Below are positions 1-12,277 of a DNA stretch of 64,000 bases, one piece after another. A program made the position numbers and the translations under genes. This DNA comes from a virus. The notes under the pieces are model-generated. The model made no database searches. It was not told where the DNA came from and saw only the letters and a program-made list of their open reading frames with translations. Position 1 is the first letter of the stretch. Every line of letters begins with the position of its first letter. The stretch covers positions 1-64,000 of IMG/VR virus record IMGVR_UViG_3300032050_000079. One strand, 5' to 3'.

Positions 1-860
1 GGAAAAGAAAAAGAAAATCTATCAAAATCTAAAGTGTTTGATTTCGTAAATGATAAAGATCTTGATCTAGAAGTTGGATCTACTACTATAGCTGCGGTGT
101 CGACAGGTTTAATTGAGTTTATCTTACCTTCTATTAATGAAACATTTTGGGTTAAGGTAGACAATACTGGTATAGTTATTTTAATTGTACACAAGCCTAT
201 TGTAGATGACTCAAATGTATATCTCCAATCAAAATTATTTAACCCATTAAAAGCATTTTGAAGTGATACATTTTCTGTTTTAACAATAGATCCTTCGAAT
301 ATTGTTTCTACTGTAACATTAGAGGCCCTACTTATGATGTTGCCAACGTAATTAAAAAGTCCTGAATTTAATTTTGGTATATCTAACTTTCTGTTTTCTA
401 CATCCACTACAGCAGTAGTTAAATTTACATCTGTTTTTGACAAATCATTAAAAGCTTCAGATACAGAATAATAAAATCCATCAGTATTTCTTATAGAAAA
501 AAGTTGATCATCTACTTTTTTTTCTATTTCTGCTCTTTTAGATCTTATTGACTCTATTCTAGAATTATAGGTATTAACTATAGAATATAGATCTTCTATT
601 TGATCGTAAAAAGCTTCGTATAAAACGTCTAGATTATAAATAATATGAACCATTATTCTATTTAAAGTATCCTGATCTATAACCGATTGTGCATTTAGGT
701 CATCATAAGGTACGGTAACAGAAGATCCCGGTGCAAATCTAGAAAAGTATCTTCCATATATATTTGAAATCTCGGAATCAGATGGATCGCTACCAAGCGC
801 ATAATACATCTTGTATATAGTTTCTAGGAACCTTTTTTTCTGTATATTTTCTATTGACAT
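1..860 (-). CDS. Baseplate/fibre-type structural protein, 3' end beyond the window
   Basis: An open frame runs from ATG at 860 to the window edge without a stop (286 complete codons). It begins one base after the TAA of the preceding gene (TAA-A-ATG), the spacing used elsewhere in this operon. The first ~120 residues look helical and charged (N-terminus MSIENIQKKRFLETIYKMYY), with a coiled-coil-like stretch near residues 85-120. Beta-rich sequence follows. The order of a helical N-terminus, then a segment around LDIPKLNSGLF, then beta sandwich-like sequence resembles the next two upstream genes, which suggests a paralogous baseplate or fibre set. No known family is recognised. No in-frame CGG lies in the visible part. 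Confidence 0.8.
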   Translation of the reverse strand, partial: MSIENIQKKRFLETIYKMYYALGSDPSDSEISNIYGRYFSRFAPGSSVTVPYDDLNAQSVIDQDTLNRIMVHIIYNLDVLYEAFYDQIEDLYSIVNTYNSRIESIRSKRAEIEKKVDDQLFSIRNTDGFYYSVSEAFNDLSKTDVNLTTAVVDVENRKLDIPKLNSGLFNYVGNIISRASNVTVETIFEGSIVKTENVSLQNAFNGLNNFDWRYTFESSTIGLCTIKITIPVLSTLTQNVSLIEGKINSIKPVDTAAIVVDPTSRSRSLSFTKSNTLDFDRFSFSF

Positions 861-861
861 T

Positions 862-3381
862 TTAAACTACCTTTACTCCCAACTTATATGAATAAAGAAT
901 TGGGGTACTGTTACATGACTTATCTTTTGTCATAACCGCTTTAAACAAAATCGACGTAATGTTTTGAGGAACCTCAGGAAAATTATAGTATGCTATTTGT
1001 GGTATGGCTTGATTGTTTGAAAGATTTTGGTTAAATGCTATAACTTCTGGTTTTCCTTCGAAGCTTCTTTGAATAGGAGATATTGGTATCCAACTAGAAC
1101 CATTATCAACACTTACATAGTATTCAATATTTGTTCTTCCTATTACCTCTCCAGCAGAATCTCTTTCAACCGGCAAATGCTCATCAACATTAAGACTTAA
1201 CATTTGAATAGATCCATATATATAGTGTGGCTTAGATATTATTTGACAGCTATCAGAATACTTTTCGCTTCCAACATATATATCTCTAATTCCAATTGCA
1301 GCTCTTTTTGCCTTAAGGTATTCAAAATTTCTTTTTAAGAATAAAGCTTTTTCTGACAGAGAAGATTCCAATTCACTAGAATTTTCTACAGATGTATTTG
1401 TATCTGTAAAAGATTGTGTTATTTTATAGAAAAAAGAACTGTCTAAGTTAATTGTAGAATAATCTAAAGCTGTAGATGCAATAGAAAAAGATTTAGCGTT
1501 TGCATCGACTGCAGTAACTTTATACTTTTTTCTTGTAATTGCAGCGAGCTTGCTATTCTTTGCAAAGTCACCAACAATATTTATGTAAACATAGTCATCC
1601 ACACTAAGCCCATGATTTGTTTGACATATGAAAGTTGTTACCAAACTTGATGTAGAAGTAGAAACAATTTTATTTCTTAAAGACAACGTATAATCTGAAA
1701 TATTTTCATTACCATTGATAAAAATTGCTACTCTACCATTTACATTTTCGTTTGAAAGATCGTCTATAATCCTTGTCTTAAGCAGGGGGGCTGCAGATGA
1801 GGCTGAGGCATCTTTAAATGCTTGCGCTTTGTCTTTAGTAAAAACCCTAAAATTGCATCCATTTAGATTATCTTTTGATGTGTAGTAATAGTATGTATTG
1901 TCTTGTATTCCAGTATATTTTACTCTATCAACGTTTTTATTTGCTTGTTGCGAATACTTAATAGTTGCTGGTCTTAAATCCTGAGCCGAACTCTTATACT
2001 CTGATGGCTTTGAGAAAAATGGAACAATTACAGAACTATCCCAAGATACATCTTCTACTCTTATTGCTTGGTTACCAGAAACTATTCCATAAGGATCAAA
2101 TCTAGACTGATTCTTCCAAGAGGCAGAAGTCAATGGAGTGCTTGCTAACTCTCGTGTCTCGTATGGCTTCCAGTACGTGTGCTTGATTGTCACCTCATCA
2201 AAAGATCCCTGCTCAAATGTAATGAAAACTTTATTAACTTTTACGTTCTCAAATTTAAATACACCTTTATTATAATGATATTTATTTTTTGAGGACAAAT
2301 TAGGAGCAGCTATATCTGAGCCTATAAATATGTTTTCATTTTCAAACAAAGTAAAAATTTTATTATCTTTTTCATTATACAATTTAATAGATGAAACTTT
2401 AATATTTTTAATTAAATGAATTCTATCATAACCAAAAAATGGAACTATTGATATATAATTTATATCAGCTCCAGAAATAGAATTTGTTTGCAACATAACA
2501 GTTAACTTAAGTGGGTTGGACACATCAAAAGACGCCCAATTAATTAGGTTTTGATTTACTCCAGAATTAGAGGACCTATATTGGTATTCATACTGTTGAG
2601 ACTGCTCTATTGGTCTAAGAACTTTAATTGCTTCGTACTCAAAATACGTTGCAGGACTTTCATCAACTATCGCATTTTGATTAGACCTTATAACTGGAGA
2701 GTCTTTTTCATAAATAAATGGGTTGTTACTGGCGTTATCATCGAAATATAAAAAATGATTTCCAAATAATCCGTTTGAAATATCAACAAAAGATATGTCT
2801 TTTAATTGATTACCGTTATAGTTCTGATTCACTACAGAAACTTTTGACATACTCTTTTTTAAACTCTTTTTAGGAAGAGACGCAAACCCTCCTTCAACAG
2901 CGGGCATCAGGCCTGATGGAATTTTTGCGGTGTCGACATGATCTAGATTATTTAACAAATCTCCAAAGTATGATACGTTTGTGGCAGAACTTCCTGAATA
3001 CATTTCTAAAACAGATATTTTAGATTTTATTCTTGCCATAAATTGTTTTTCTGATTCTATTTCAGTTGTCATTGTATTAAAATAATTAATATAGTTTGCA
3101 ACTAATGAATCAAGTTGATTTGATATTATGTTAACATCATTTGAAACATTTGTAGAAAAATTATTAAACTTTACAGAAGAAGGTATTTCTCCTTTTTGAA
3201 AAAAGTCTAACTTGGACGTTGGTATGCCAACTGACTTTTCTATTTCTGTCAGCAAGTTTTTATATGCCTCATCAAAATCTTTAGTACTTGCAAATTTGTT
3301 AGCTGAATATCTAGTCAAAAAATCTTGAACTTTTGAAATTATTTGAGTATATACTAGTGTATCTGTAGATAGTTGAGCCAT
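862..3381 (-). CDS. Large baseplate/fibre-type structural protein (839 aa)
   Basis: Uninterrupted frame with an ATG start just after the previous gene's stop. Residues ~1-150 are predominantly helical with repeated coiled-coil-like heptads. The remainder is Ser/Asn/Tyr-rich and beta-dominated, as in phage appendage proteins. Near the C-terminus a segment reading IEYYVSVDNGSSWIPISPI matches the neighbouring 886-residue protein (IEYSVSIAPSPSNESDWIPI), so the two share a domain and are probably paralogues. The position at the distal end of the baseplate operon fits a wedge-periphery or fibre-attachment role. No enzymatic motif is visible. It contains no in-frame CGG and no frame break. Confidence 0.85.
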   Translation of the reverse strand: MAQLSTDTLVYTQIISKVQDFLTRYSANKFASTKDFDEAYKNLLTEIEKSVGIPTSKLDFFQKGEIPSSVKFNNFSTNVSNDVNIISNQLDSLVANYINYFNTMTTEIESEKQFMARIKSKISVLEMYSGSSATNVSYFGDLLNNLDHVDTAKIPSGLMPAVEGGFASLPKKSLKKSMSKVSVVNQNYNGNQLKDISFVDISNGLFGNHFLYFDDNASNNPFIYEKDSPVIRSNQNAIVDESPATYFEYEAIKVLRPIEQSQQYEYQYRSSNSGVNQNLINWASFDVSNPLKLTVMLQTNSISGADINYISIVPFFGYDRIHLIKNIKVSSIKLYNEKDNKIFTLFENENIFIGSDIAAPNLSSKNKYHYNKGVFKFENVKVNKVFITFEQGSFDEVTIKHTYWKPYETRELASTPLTSASWKNQSRFDPYGIVSGNQAIRVEDVSWDSSVIVPFFSKPSEYKSSAQDLRPATIKYSQQANKNVDRVKYTGIQDNTYYYYTSKDNLNGCNFRVFTKDKAQAFKDASASSAAPLLKTRIIDDLSNENVNGRVAIFINGNENISDYTLSLRNKIVSTSTSSLVTTFICQTNHGLSVDDYVYINIVGDFAKNSKLAAITRKKYKVTAVDANAKSFSIASTALDYSTINLDSSFFYKITQSFTDTNTSVENSSELESSLSEKALFLKRNFEYLKAKRAAIGIRDIYVGSEKYSDSCQIISKPHYIYGSIQMLSLNVDEHLPVERDSAGEVIGRTNIEYYVSVDNGSSWIPISPIQRSFEGKPEVIAFNQNLSNNQAIPQIAYYNFPEVPQNITSILFKAVMTKDKSCNSTPILYSYKLGVKVV

Positions 3382-3388
3382 ATTTTTC

Positions 3389-6050
3389 CTAATTTACTTG
3401 GTTCTTAAATATATTATCATGTTTTACTAAATTAATCAGCAATTGATCTCTTTTTTCGGAAGAAAATTTAAATATTAATCTATCAACAGAATAGTTTTCT
3501 GCTGTGTTATCTAATGATCTCATAACAACTCTATACCTAAAAGAGTCGGGCACATATTGATACATTACCCTAAAACCAGAAGTGATCTCTTTGTTAAAAG
3601 TTATAGTATCGCCATAATGAAGAAATAAAATCTCATCTGTATCATAAAATGATTCTATTTCATAATTATCTAATATATAGTTGGTTATATTTATTGCTGT
3701 CTTTCCATCTTCAAATATTATTTTTACTGGCGAATAAGAAGAATAATCATAAGAACCGCTACTGGTTGAAGAAGAAGTAATAGTTCCGATGGTAGAAGAG
3801 TAGGACGCATTTTGAAACTTAGAATAATCAACAAAAGGATCGTTTCTTAACGTTACTTTCATTCTTCTTGCTGGCCCAAAATATTCCCCATTTGAACCGT
3901 TATATGATGGCGTAACTAAAATGGGACTTGACAAATATCTACTATGTAGTTCTACTTCTTTGTTTATACTGGGATTGCTAGGACTATAGGCTGCATAATA
4001 TTTGTTATTATTATTATAATTTGATACTGTAATCTGTTTTCCTAAAACTGTATATCTTGAAAAATCAATTTTATTACCATTCTCATAAACCGAAACAGAT
4101 TCTGGCAAAGGGACAAACCTTAGTGTAGCTGTAGAGTTATTGAAAAATAAAACCTCTTGATCTATAACATCTTTATCAAAAGGAATAATGGGAATCCAAT
4201 CTGACTCATTCGATGGAGATGGAGCTATAGAAACAGAATATTCAATTGATGTTTTATTATTTGATGAGCTAGACTGATTTGCGTGAGCATCATTGAAGTA
4301 GTCTGTTAGCATTTTTACTTTTAGTGGTCTACCATTAATTGGTATCCTTTTGCTGCAAAAAACTGATTTATTAAATAATGAAACTCTTTCTACCGATGCG
4401 TTTGGTGCTTCGTATAATGAAATATTGCCAAAAGAAAAACTATATTCATATGTATTAATTTCTTCTGTTCCATTTAAAACATTAATTGCTTCTTCTTTTG
4501 ATAATGATCCGTAGCTATTTTCAAAGAAGTGCATGTTTGAGTCGACTATGTTTGAGTCACCCAGCGGAAGCATGGCAGAAAAATTAAAACTTCTTATAGT
4601 TTTGACCTTATCAATTAAATTAGATTCTATATATGTTGAATTAGAACTATTTTTTAATTTAGATCCAAGAGTATAAGTTATAATAGAAAATATCATATTA
4701 GATATCAAGGATGTATTTTTAAATTTATTAAAACTATCTAAGTCAGAATAATACGAATCTCTATCTAATTTTTCTATTGCACCAAAATTCATTCTAGTTA
4801 AAGAAGTTGGATAGTACTTAGTATAGTTGTATGAATATAGTTTTTTATTCCTTAATATATAAGAGTTTTGAGTTTCATTTAAAAAGAATTTAATTACATA
4901 ATCTTGCAGATTGTCATGCTGAACTTTTCTTTGAGCCCTTATTTCAGATACAATTGCAGAAATAATTTTTGAATTTACTTCTGATTGTATTGGAACATTC
5001 TTTTTTCTTACATAAGCTCTTTGAGCTATGATAAAAGTGATTGATTTTATAGTTTGATCAATATCAAAATCAATTACATTCTTTAATGTTTTTGCCTCTG
5101 TCATTAAAGCAGTCTTGACTGTTGCAGACGATGCTCTTGACGACAATTGAGAACCTTTTGTTTCTACTATTACTTGACATAACAAGAGGTTGCTAAAGTT
5201 ATTTGAAAACAATCTTGCTGTTGCTATTGGATAGAAGTTGTCTAGTTCAACTGTTACAGCAACTTGAGCAGATGGATCAACATTTACATTGTTTCTATAA
5301 TTAGAATATTTAGGATTATCAAATATAGAGTCTTTTATAACAAAAGGAGACTTAACAGTTAAGCTCCAAGATTTTTCATTTAAAATATTTAAAAGCTGTT
5401 CTATTCCGGTATCAGAAGAAATATATTCTTTTGAAAAATTAGTTTCATAACTGATATTCTTTATCTTTGCTTGAGTAATTGCTGAAGGTATTAATTGTAT
5501 TGGAGACGACCCAGAAAACTTTAGAGATCCCTGAACTGGGTCAACTTGTGCATACTCAGATGGGACAAAATTTACTCCGGTCTCTATCAGTTAGAGAAAT
5601 TACAACTTGATCATTTTCATAGGAGTTAATATTATTATCAAAATTTTCTATAAAAGACGAATTGTACAAATCATCTTCTCCAGATATAAAAGAATATTTA
5701 TCTATGTATGCTTCTAAGTAGTTTAAATCTTTTTCAATTTTCGATAATTCCCCACCAAACACATTAGATATAGAAGAAGAAAGAAGAGACAAAGAGTTTG
5801 ACACATCATACTGACTCTTAACTCTTAAATCAATATCTCTAAATATATCAATAATAGATTCTTTTTGCGTAACTTCTAATGGCCTTATCACTCTAGGAGA
5901 ATACGAAGCGGGACTTGTAAAAGAAGAAACTTTTGATATTAAGTTTGATAATTCATTTTTTTCCATCAAACTTTCAGAAAGTATAGATGTTATCTTTCTT
6001 CTTGTTTGTGAGCTAAAAGATGTTATTTGATCATTTAATTCTGTTAACAT
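3389..6050 (-). CDS. Large baseplate/fibre-type protein, joined across one CGG +1 site (886 aa)
   Basis: Translation starts at ATG 6050 (TAATG overlap with the upstream stop). It runs 157 codons to CGG at 5577-5579. The unshifted frame stops seven codons later. Skipping one base reopens a frame that stays open to 3389, giving 2,661 coding bases, an exact multiple of three. Residues 1-150 are helical and coiled-coil-like. After the site the protein is beta-rich, with an IEYSVSIAP...DWIPI segment shared with the downstream 839-residue protein. A conventional caller would report a 164-residue fragment, a 607-residue fragment and an empty 340-base gap, yet that gap translates without stops in the +1 frame. 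Function within the baseplate is inferred from position only. Confidence 0.85.
5576..5579 (-). other. CGGA +1 recoding site 1
   Basis: Sense context is GAC CGG AGT AAA, codon 158 of the 886-residue protein. The zero frame ends at TGA seven codons after the CGG. Skipping the C gives GAC [C] GGA GTA AAT, which stays open to the gene end. Confidence 0.8.
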
Positions 6051-9000
6051 TATAATGTTCTCCAGTCATTTCCTTCTAAGTCTTGAACATCAAAACTTAC
6101 ACCAGCTGTCAAGTTAGATCTTATCACTGAATATAGCTGCTCTTCTGATTCAAAGTAACTCTTAACTTCTTTTGGTATTTTTACTATAACATATCCACCG
6201 TTTGGATATATATATCCTTTACCAGTATATACGTCAGCATAGGAGCAGACATTAGAGTCTGTCTTTGCAAGACTCTTTTCGTCTTGTGTTCCAGATATTC
6301 CGCCACCTCTTACTCTTAAATCTAAGAAATTAATATTATTAAAATCATTTTTACTTATTATATTTGCAGTGCCGATCAAAAGAGCTAAAGGATTATATTC
6401 AGCTTTATCTGGATTAAATATATTATAACTTGAAGTCCAGTTAATTACAGAATTGTAAGATTGATTGATTACCTTTGAGTATTCGGGTTTATCAATATAT
6501 TCTATTTTTGAGGGAAGCAAATATATATAAATAGGTTTATCAGAAATATCAGAAATTGGGCTAAATGGATTTATAGGTATCTCCGATCCATTGATGTGCC
6601 TAATTATAATGTCTCTATTTTTAACAGAATAAGTAACTCTAATATTTTTTTCGTTTGATGGAACTATTTCTTTTTTAAATATTATATTACCTGTGTTTTT
6701 ATTATAATCTAAAATTAAGTCCTCATCTATTGTTAGCCAAGAATTATTTGAAGAATTATAAATTTCAACTTTTACCCATGGCAATATCGGTCTTGCGTCA
6801 CTAAAGTTGCCGTCTATAGATTGCTTATCTATCTGCTTTTGATATACATGTATCGAACCGTGCCTTAATTGTATTTCGTTATCTGAAATAACAATTGGAT
6901 TTTCTTCTCTTACATCATAGTATCCAGTGCCAAAAAATTCAGAAGAGTTAGAAGCGTATGCGGTAGTGTCATAGAGGCATCTCAAACTTCTTCCAGCATA
7001 TTCTTTCATGAAATTACTATACCTGTTTAACGGTATCTGAACGTTCTTAAAGAATTTTCCTCTTCCAACTCCAATAAACCAAGAATCAAATTTAGACAAA
7101 TTAGCTGGAGGAGCAGAAACCCCCACCTTTGATAATGACTTTGCCTTAACTGAGTATAAGGGGGCAACTATTTTTGTAGGGACGGAGCTATGCTGAACTG
7201 CAAATGCGTCTCCATTTAGTATGTTACCAGTCTGAGGATCCCCATCTAGATCATAAGCTAGTAAGGCAATATAAATATTATTTGGATCTTCCGATATGTA
7301 CTCATTATATGATATTTTTTTCCCATAAAGTTTCTTTGTTACAATATTATAAAAACCCCAAGTTATTCCTGTTGGCTCTACTCCACTATTGAGATTCCAA
7401 TTCAATATCATGTCACCAAATGTTACGTCTATACTAGGGCTTGACGCTGCGTAAGAAGCAAAATTAGGAAATCCTGTTGGTTGTCCTTGTGAATCCGTCA
7501 GTACAACTATTCCATCTTTTGCTGATATAGTTGTAATATTGTTACGAATTGTTGCAGATATATTATCTGCGTCTGCTAAATAGTATGAATTAATTTGTGT
7601 AACAATTGGATCAGTTTGAAGATTAAAAGACTTATTGTTTATTGATGCTAGTACATATTTATTAACTGAAGTTGTTGCAGTTGAAGAAAAATTAGAAACA
7701 GATTCAGAAACAGCTGGTGAAACATTGGTTTTTTGGGCAGATAAAATAGTAGGAGTTTGGGTAACCGAAATGTTTCCAGTATTAACAGGTTCCAAAGAAA
7801 AATTAAGATTCTGATTATTTAAAGAGTAAGTAATAAGAGAATTATTTTGAGATCCATTTTGATAAAAATAAAATGGATTAGCACTATTATAGTTTGGATT
7901 TGTATATCTATTTGTTTCTAGATGAACTAGATCTTCGGCATCTACATATATATCGCTTAAAGATACTTCTGTGATAGTCAACGATGCGTTTGAAGATGTA
8001 TTAGTCACTAAGTTTAATGGCTTATTTAGGTCAATAACAGAGTAACCACTTGCGTCTATTGTTGCAGTGCCTTTGATTTTTCCATTTCCATAACCATATA
8101 CTGGTCCTGTTTCATCTTCTTTAATTTCAACATTTTCATTAACGGTAACATCAAATATTACATCTGATATAGAAAAGCCCTCTGCATAGGGTCCGTGACC
8201 ATTTATTTTTTCTCCAACTAATTCTAGCATTACGTATTTAATATTTGTGCGTTCTGCTATATCTATGTAGTAAGTATCGTTCTCAGCAACAGTGACATTA
8301 ATCGACCTATTTGCTATTGATCTAATCCCATTAATTCTTGAGTTCGGTATAATGTGCTCGCTTGCAGGAACTAATTCTCTGTCATAAAGATATACGTGTT
8401 TAATCTTTGTTTTCCATTGACCAGCTACAAGATATAAACCATGTAGTATCTCAGTTCCGTCTGGTACCTTGACAATAATATAATCATTTATATATGAAGA
8501 TCCTCTTGTTCCAGTAAAACCAATTCTTCTATATTCTGAATTTCCAATATCAGATATATCTGAGAAAGCAATTGCTGAATATATATATTCTTTTACTTCA
8601 TTGTCTGGAGCTTGATTAATAAGTTGCTGCAATCTGTCTGGATTATTTATTTTTAAATCTAACCAAAAATGAGCTAGTACAGATTTTGTTTCAGAATCAA
8701 CTACGCCATCTATAAAGCTTTGTGATTTTTTTCTTTGGAAAGTTGATATAGCGGAGGAAACTTTTGGTCCATATTCTCCATCTATAGCCAATTTCTGAGT
8801 AAGTCCTATTAAAGATGCCTGACAGTTTAGTGTATATTGTATGTATTTAACATAACTGTTTTTAACAGTAATAATCGTATTGCTTGAGCTGGATGCAGAA
8901 GTGGGTGCTGGTGCTGGTGCTGGTGCTGGAGCTGAAGCTGCGGCTATCTGTTCTGCTGTTCTCCAATAATAAAAAACTTTTCCATTATTTACAAATTTGT

Positions 9001-12000
9001 AAACTTGTACCAGGATTTCAAATCCTGTTTTTTGTGAATTTATTCCGTTGAAAAAGTCCGGCTGGATATTTTGTTTTTACAAAATAATCTAAGTCAAAAG
9101 GATCTCCCCAAAGTTCTGCATTGGGAGCTAAAGATTTTGACCACTCCTTTGCAAAATTAATAAAATGCGCAGAGTAGGACACTAACCTACCTTTAGTATC
9201 TGATGGAGAATTCTTAACCGCGACCAGATAACCTCTGGTAACATCCTCAAAATGATCAAGACCTCTTGAATTGTCAGTTATATCAATATCAACAATTGGT
9301 GTAAATTGTGTTGAGTTAATAGTAACAATTTCATTATTACCTCCTGAAGAAGTCCCTGAAGAACCTCCTGAAGAAGTCCCCGAAGAGCCTCCTGAAGAAG
9401 TCCCTGAAGAACCCCCAGAATATTGAACTTTATACCCCAAATACCTTCCAGATCTTGGTATGTCGTCTGTGTAATGAAAATTGTTCTGTGCGACTAGTGT
9501 TGAATCTTGATCTATCGCCAGTATATCTGTTCTTGAAAATATCTTTGAGGAATACGGCATTCCGAAAAACGGAGATTGACTATTTATGATAGGAAGGTAT
9601 CTTTCTGTTACTTCTGATATGCTTCTGTCAATTCTTGCTTTTCTATTTTCGTTTCTTACTATTGCGTTTTTTACAGTACCAGTTCCTTGCATTCTGACAG
9701 AAAATGGAGCTTCCCAATTAATAGAATAACTAGAATTTGTTTCTGTAACTTTAGTTACTGAAAATTCATTTTTTAAAGAAAAGTTGTAGTTTCTTACCAA
9801 CTGTGTTCCGCCAAGATATCTTGATGGTATCTTTGTATTGTTGCTTATTTCAGAGTTATATTCTGATTCATCGACCAACATATATGGATAGTGAACTAAT
9901 GAAAAATCTATTTCAACTGAATTAACTTTTGAATGAGCATCAATAGCCACTGTCCTTGCTAGAGATATTTGACTCTTTGCTGCTGTAGACAATTTATAAA
10001 CAGTATAAGGGGATGTATTTCCTGAATAAAAATATTGATCATTTCCTATAGAGCCAAAATTTAAAAACTCAACATTAGGGTTCGTACACTCTATGTAGAA
10101 AGTAACATTTGAATAGTCTCTATTTACAATAGATGAACTAACTGATGAGTTCTGATTGAAGTCGGCATCAAACACATTCGTTAAAGAAGAGTTTACTTGT
10201 CTACAAAATTTTGTTTGTGCGCTTTGAGAATTAGAGTCGGTTGTTATTTCTGTTTTCTCTGCAAAATTATATTGTTGTTTTTCTTGTTCTGTCAAAACAG
10301 TTATTTGATTATTAATTTTTCTTCCATTAATAGTCCAAGAAGTTCTCCACGGAGAAACACTCCAAACCACTGAAGATTGAGCTTGAGCCGATCTAGAAGA
10401 TATGTTTTTATTTTTAATACTTTCTAAGACTATATTATAAAATAGTTTTACTGGACCCTCTGTAATTGAGTTAATAGACGAAGAAGAAAAACTTAATCCA
10501 TTTGTTGCCCCATTGTTTGAAACTACAGTTCCTATAACAGAGTTGACATACGAATCATTCAAATAGGTTCCTATTGCATTTGAACAAAAGTAAACGCCAT
10601 TTCGCATTTGAACTTGGTTAGAGACAACGCTAGGATCTGGAAAGAAATTTTTTTTCAAAATGATAGGATAATTATTTGTTCCATCTTGAATATTGCAAAC
10701 TGAATCGTTGCTTATCAATTGCCAATCTGAACTAGCGTTAAATGATTTAATAGAAGACAGTTGGTTAGTTAGTAAACTTTTTCTTATACCAAAAGCTCCA
10801 TAAGATTCATTCCCCGTTGTGTGGGAATATTCATTCATATTCCATCCATTAAATGTTGTCTTACCATTTTCGTAGGAGGAATTTAACTTAATTAAACCTG
10901 CTGTTTTATTTGAAGCTGAATAATTTAATCCAAAGAAAGACAAACCAGATAAAGTAGAAGAGCTCATATCTAGATTAGAACAATCTATAAAGACAGAAAC
11001 TCCCGAAGATAGTAGTCTACGTATAGATATATATTCTTGCTCTAGAATTGTAGATGTTGGACACCAAAACAAAATATCATAATTATAGTTATTAATATTA
11101 ACATCAGACAAAGAAACTTCCCAGTACGCTGCAGAATTTTTATCTGTTAAATTTGGAGAAGCTGGATTTTGAATTGATAATCTTTGGCTATTAATATTAA
11201 ATTGCTCTAAATTGCTAAATACATATGGATATTGAGTCCTTGATTCTGATGCCCTCTTTATTACTGCAGCCCTGATTACTGGAGAGGTTCTCCCCTGCAG
11301 TAATCCGTAATCATAATTTACTTTAGCTACTATTCTCCAGTTAAATGACTGAAAAGTTCTTGGGTCTTGGAAAGCTTTTCTCGGAACGAAAGCTTTCCAT
11401 CCAGGCTCATCGTTTTTATGTTTCAATAAATTGTTTTCTTTATGAGAAAACATTTGAACAGAATATACTCTTCTGTCTTGAGAAGAAAAATCAACTACCT
11501 CTGCTTCTTCTGGAATTTGATCATAAAGATTTACTGAATTAATTGTTTCTTTAAAACCTAGGAATTGATTTTTTGGCAGACCGTCAGAAGTTATTTCATA
11601 CTTGTCGTATATTAAACTTATTCCATTGGCATTAACGTCTTCTAGCAAGACTATTATTCTATAAAAAGAAGTTCCATTTATAATGTCACCAGAATTTCTT
11701 GAATATTTTTCTAAAATAATTTTATACTTAGGAGTTCCATCTGCGTTTTGATATTTAATTCCATCTTTGTTGACAACCTTAATGTTTAAAGATTCTGGAT
11801 CCTCAACTGGAAGAGATGTAGTTAATTTTGAATAAATCGGAAAATCGTTTTTTTGTATTGTAAAATGATTGCTTACGTAATAGCTATGTGCGAAAATTTT
11901 CTGAGAAAGATCATCTATAGATGAAGTAAAATTAAGGTCGTCTTGTACGCTTAAGTTTAAAATTTTATCACTAATTGAAACTTCAGGGCTTGGAATAATG

Positions 12001-12276
12001 GGAGAATGTTTTAATTGAGACTTATATGGGTCTGCCTTAGCATACCTAAGCACTCCGAACTCGTCTGCGTACATAATTGAATCAGTTTCTGTAACTGATG
12101 CTGGCACTGTTGCTTCTGGAATATTTTGAGAAAAATCAACAACACTTAAAGAATTTGACGGAGTTATTTCTTCTGATGAATACCATCCGCAGATTTACTG
12201 CCCCTTTTGGCAGGGTTGTGCCTTTTTTAATTGCATTTTCTTTTTGGTCTTGTGTTTTATTCTCAAATATTTTCAT
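6050..12276 (-). CDS. Giant baseplate/fibre protein with peptidoglycan-binding-like domain, two CGG +1 sites (2,074 aa)
   Basis: The chosen start is ATG 12276, one base after the upstream TAA, with GAGG about 7 bases before it. It lies upstream of any start in the longest open pieces, and the frame is restored at CGG 12187-12189 (codon 30) and CGG 9045-9047 (codon 1077). Span minus two bases is 2,075 codons. The first ~1,050 residues are Asn/Ser-rich and beta-dominated, with a GGSSGTSS-type linker near residues 953-980. After site 2 comes an Ala-Pro linker near residue 1115, then sequence around residues 1145-1200 (LTQKLAIDGEYGPKVSSAI) that resembles the PG_binding_1 repeat. More beta-rich appendage sequence follows. 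The PG-binding match could help the baseplate contact the cell wall. Conventional calling would split it into 1,029- and 913-residue pieces. Confidence 0.83.
8900..8932 (-). repeat. Hexanucleotide tandem repeat encoding an Ala-Pro linker
   Basis: The plus strand carries four near-perfect copies of GGTGCT (last copy GGAGCT). In the restored frame this encodes alternating Ala and Pro near residue 1115 of the 2,074-residue protein, between site 2 and the peptidoglycan-binding-like domain. It is a stiff interdomain linker. Confidence 0.75.
9044..9047 (-). other. CGGA +1 recoding site 2
   Basis: Sense context is CAA CGG AAT AAA, codon 1077 of the 2,074-residue protein. The zero frame reaches TGA nine codons after the CGG. 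The +1 frame (GGA ATA AAT) runs on into the peptidoglycan-binding-like half. Confidence 0.8.
9340..9416 (-). repeat. 24-bp coding minisatellite (Gly-Ser-Thr linker)
   Basis: Three consecutive, slightly diverged 24-base units encode GGSSGTSS-type repeats around residues 953-980 of the 2,074-residue protein. The unit length is a multiple of three and the frame is kept, so this is a flexible linker that may vary in copy number. Confidence 0.85.
12186..12189 (-). other. CGGA +1 recoding site 3
   Basis: Sense context is CTG CGG ATG GTA, codon 30 of the 2,074-residue protein. Without a shift the product would be a 47-residue peptide. Skipping C gives GGA TGG TAT and connects to the long frame. A short inverted repeat (CTGCC...GGCAG) lies about 9 bases upstream, possibly by chance. 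Confidence 0.8.
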
Positions 12277-12277
12277 T

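Noticed and set aside
5408-5412. CGGA in the sense strand near 5408 as another shift site
   Set aside because: Here CGG is out of frame (ACC GGA) and the frame continues undisturbed, which shows that the string alone is not enough and must be read in frame.
9340-9416. CRISPR-like direct repeats
   Set aside because: Units are contiguous, multiples of three, and encode a Gly/Ser/Thr linker in frame. There are no unique spacers.
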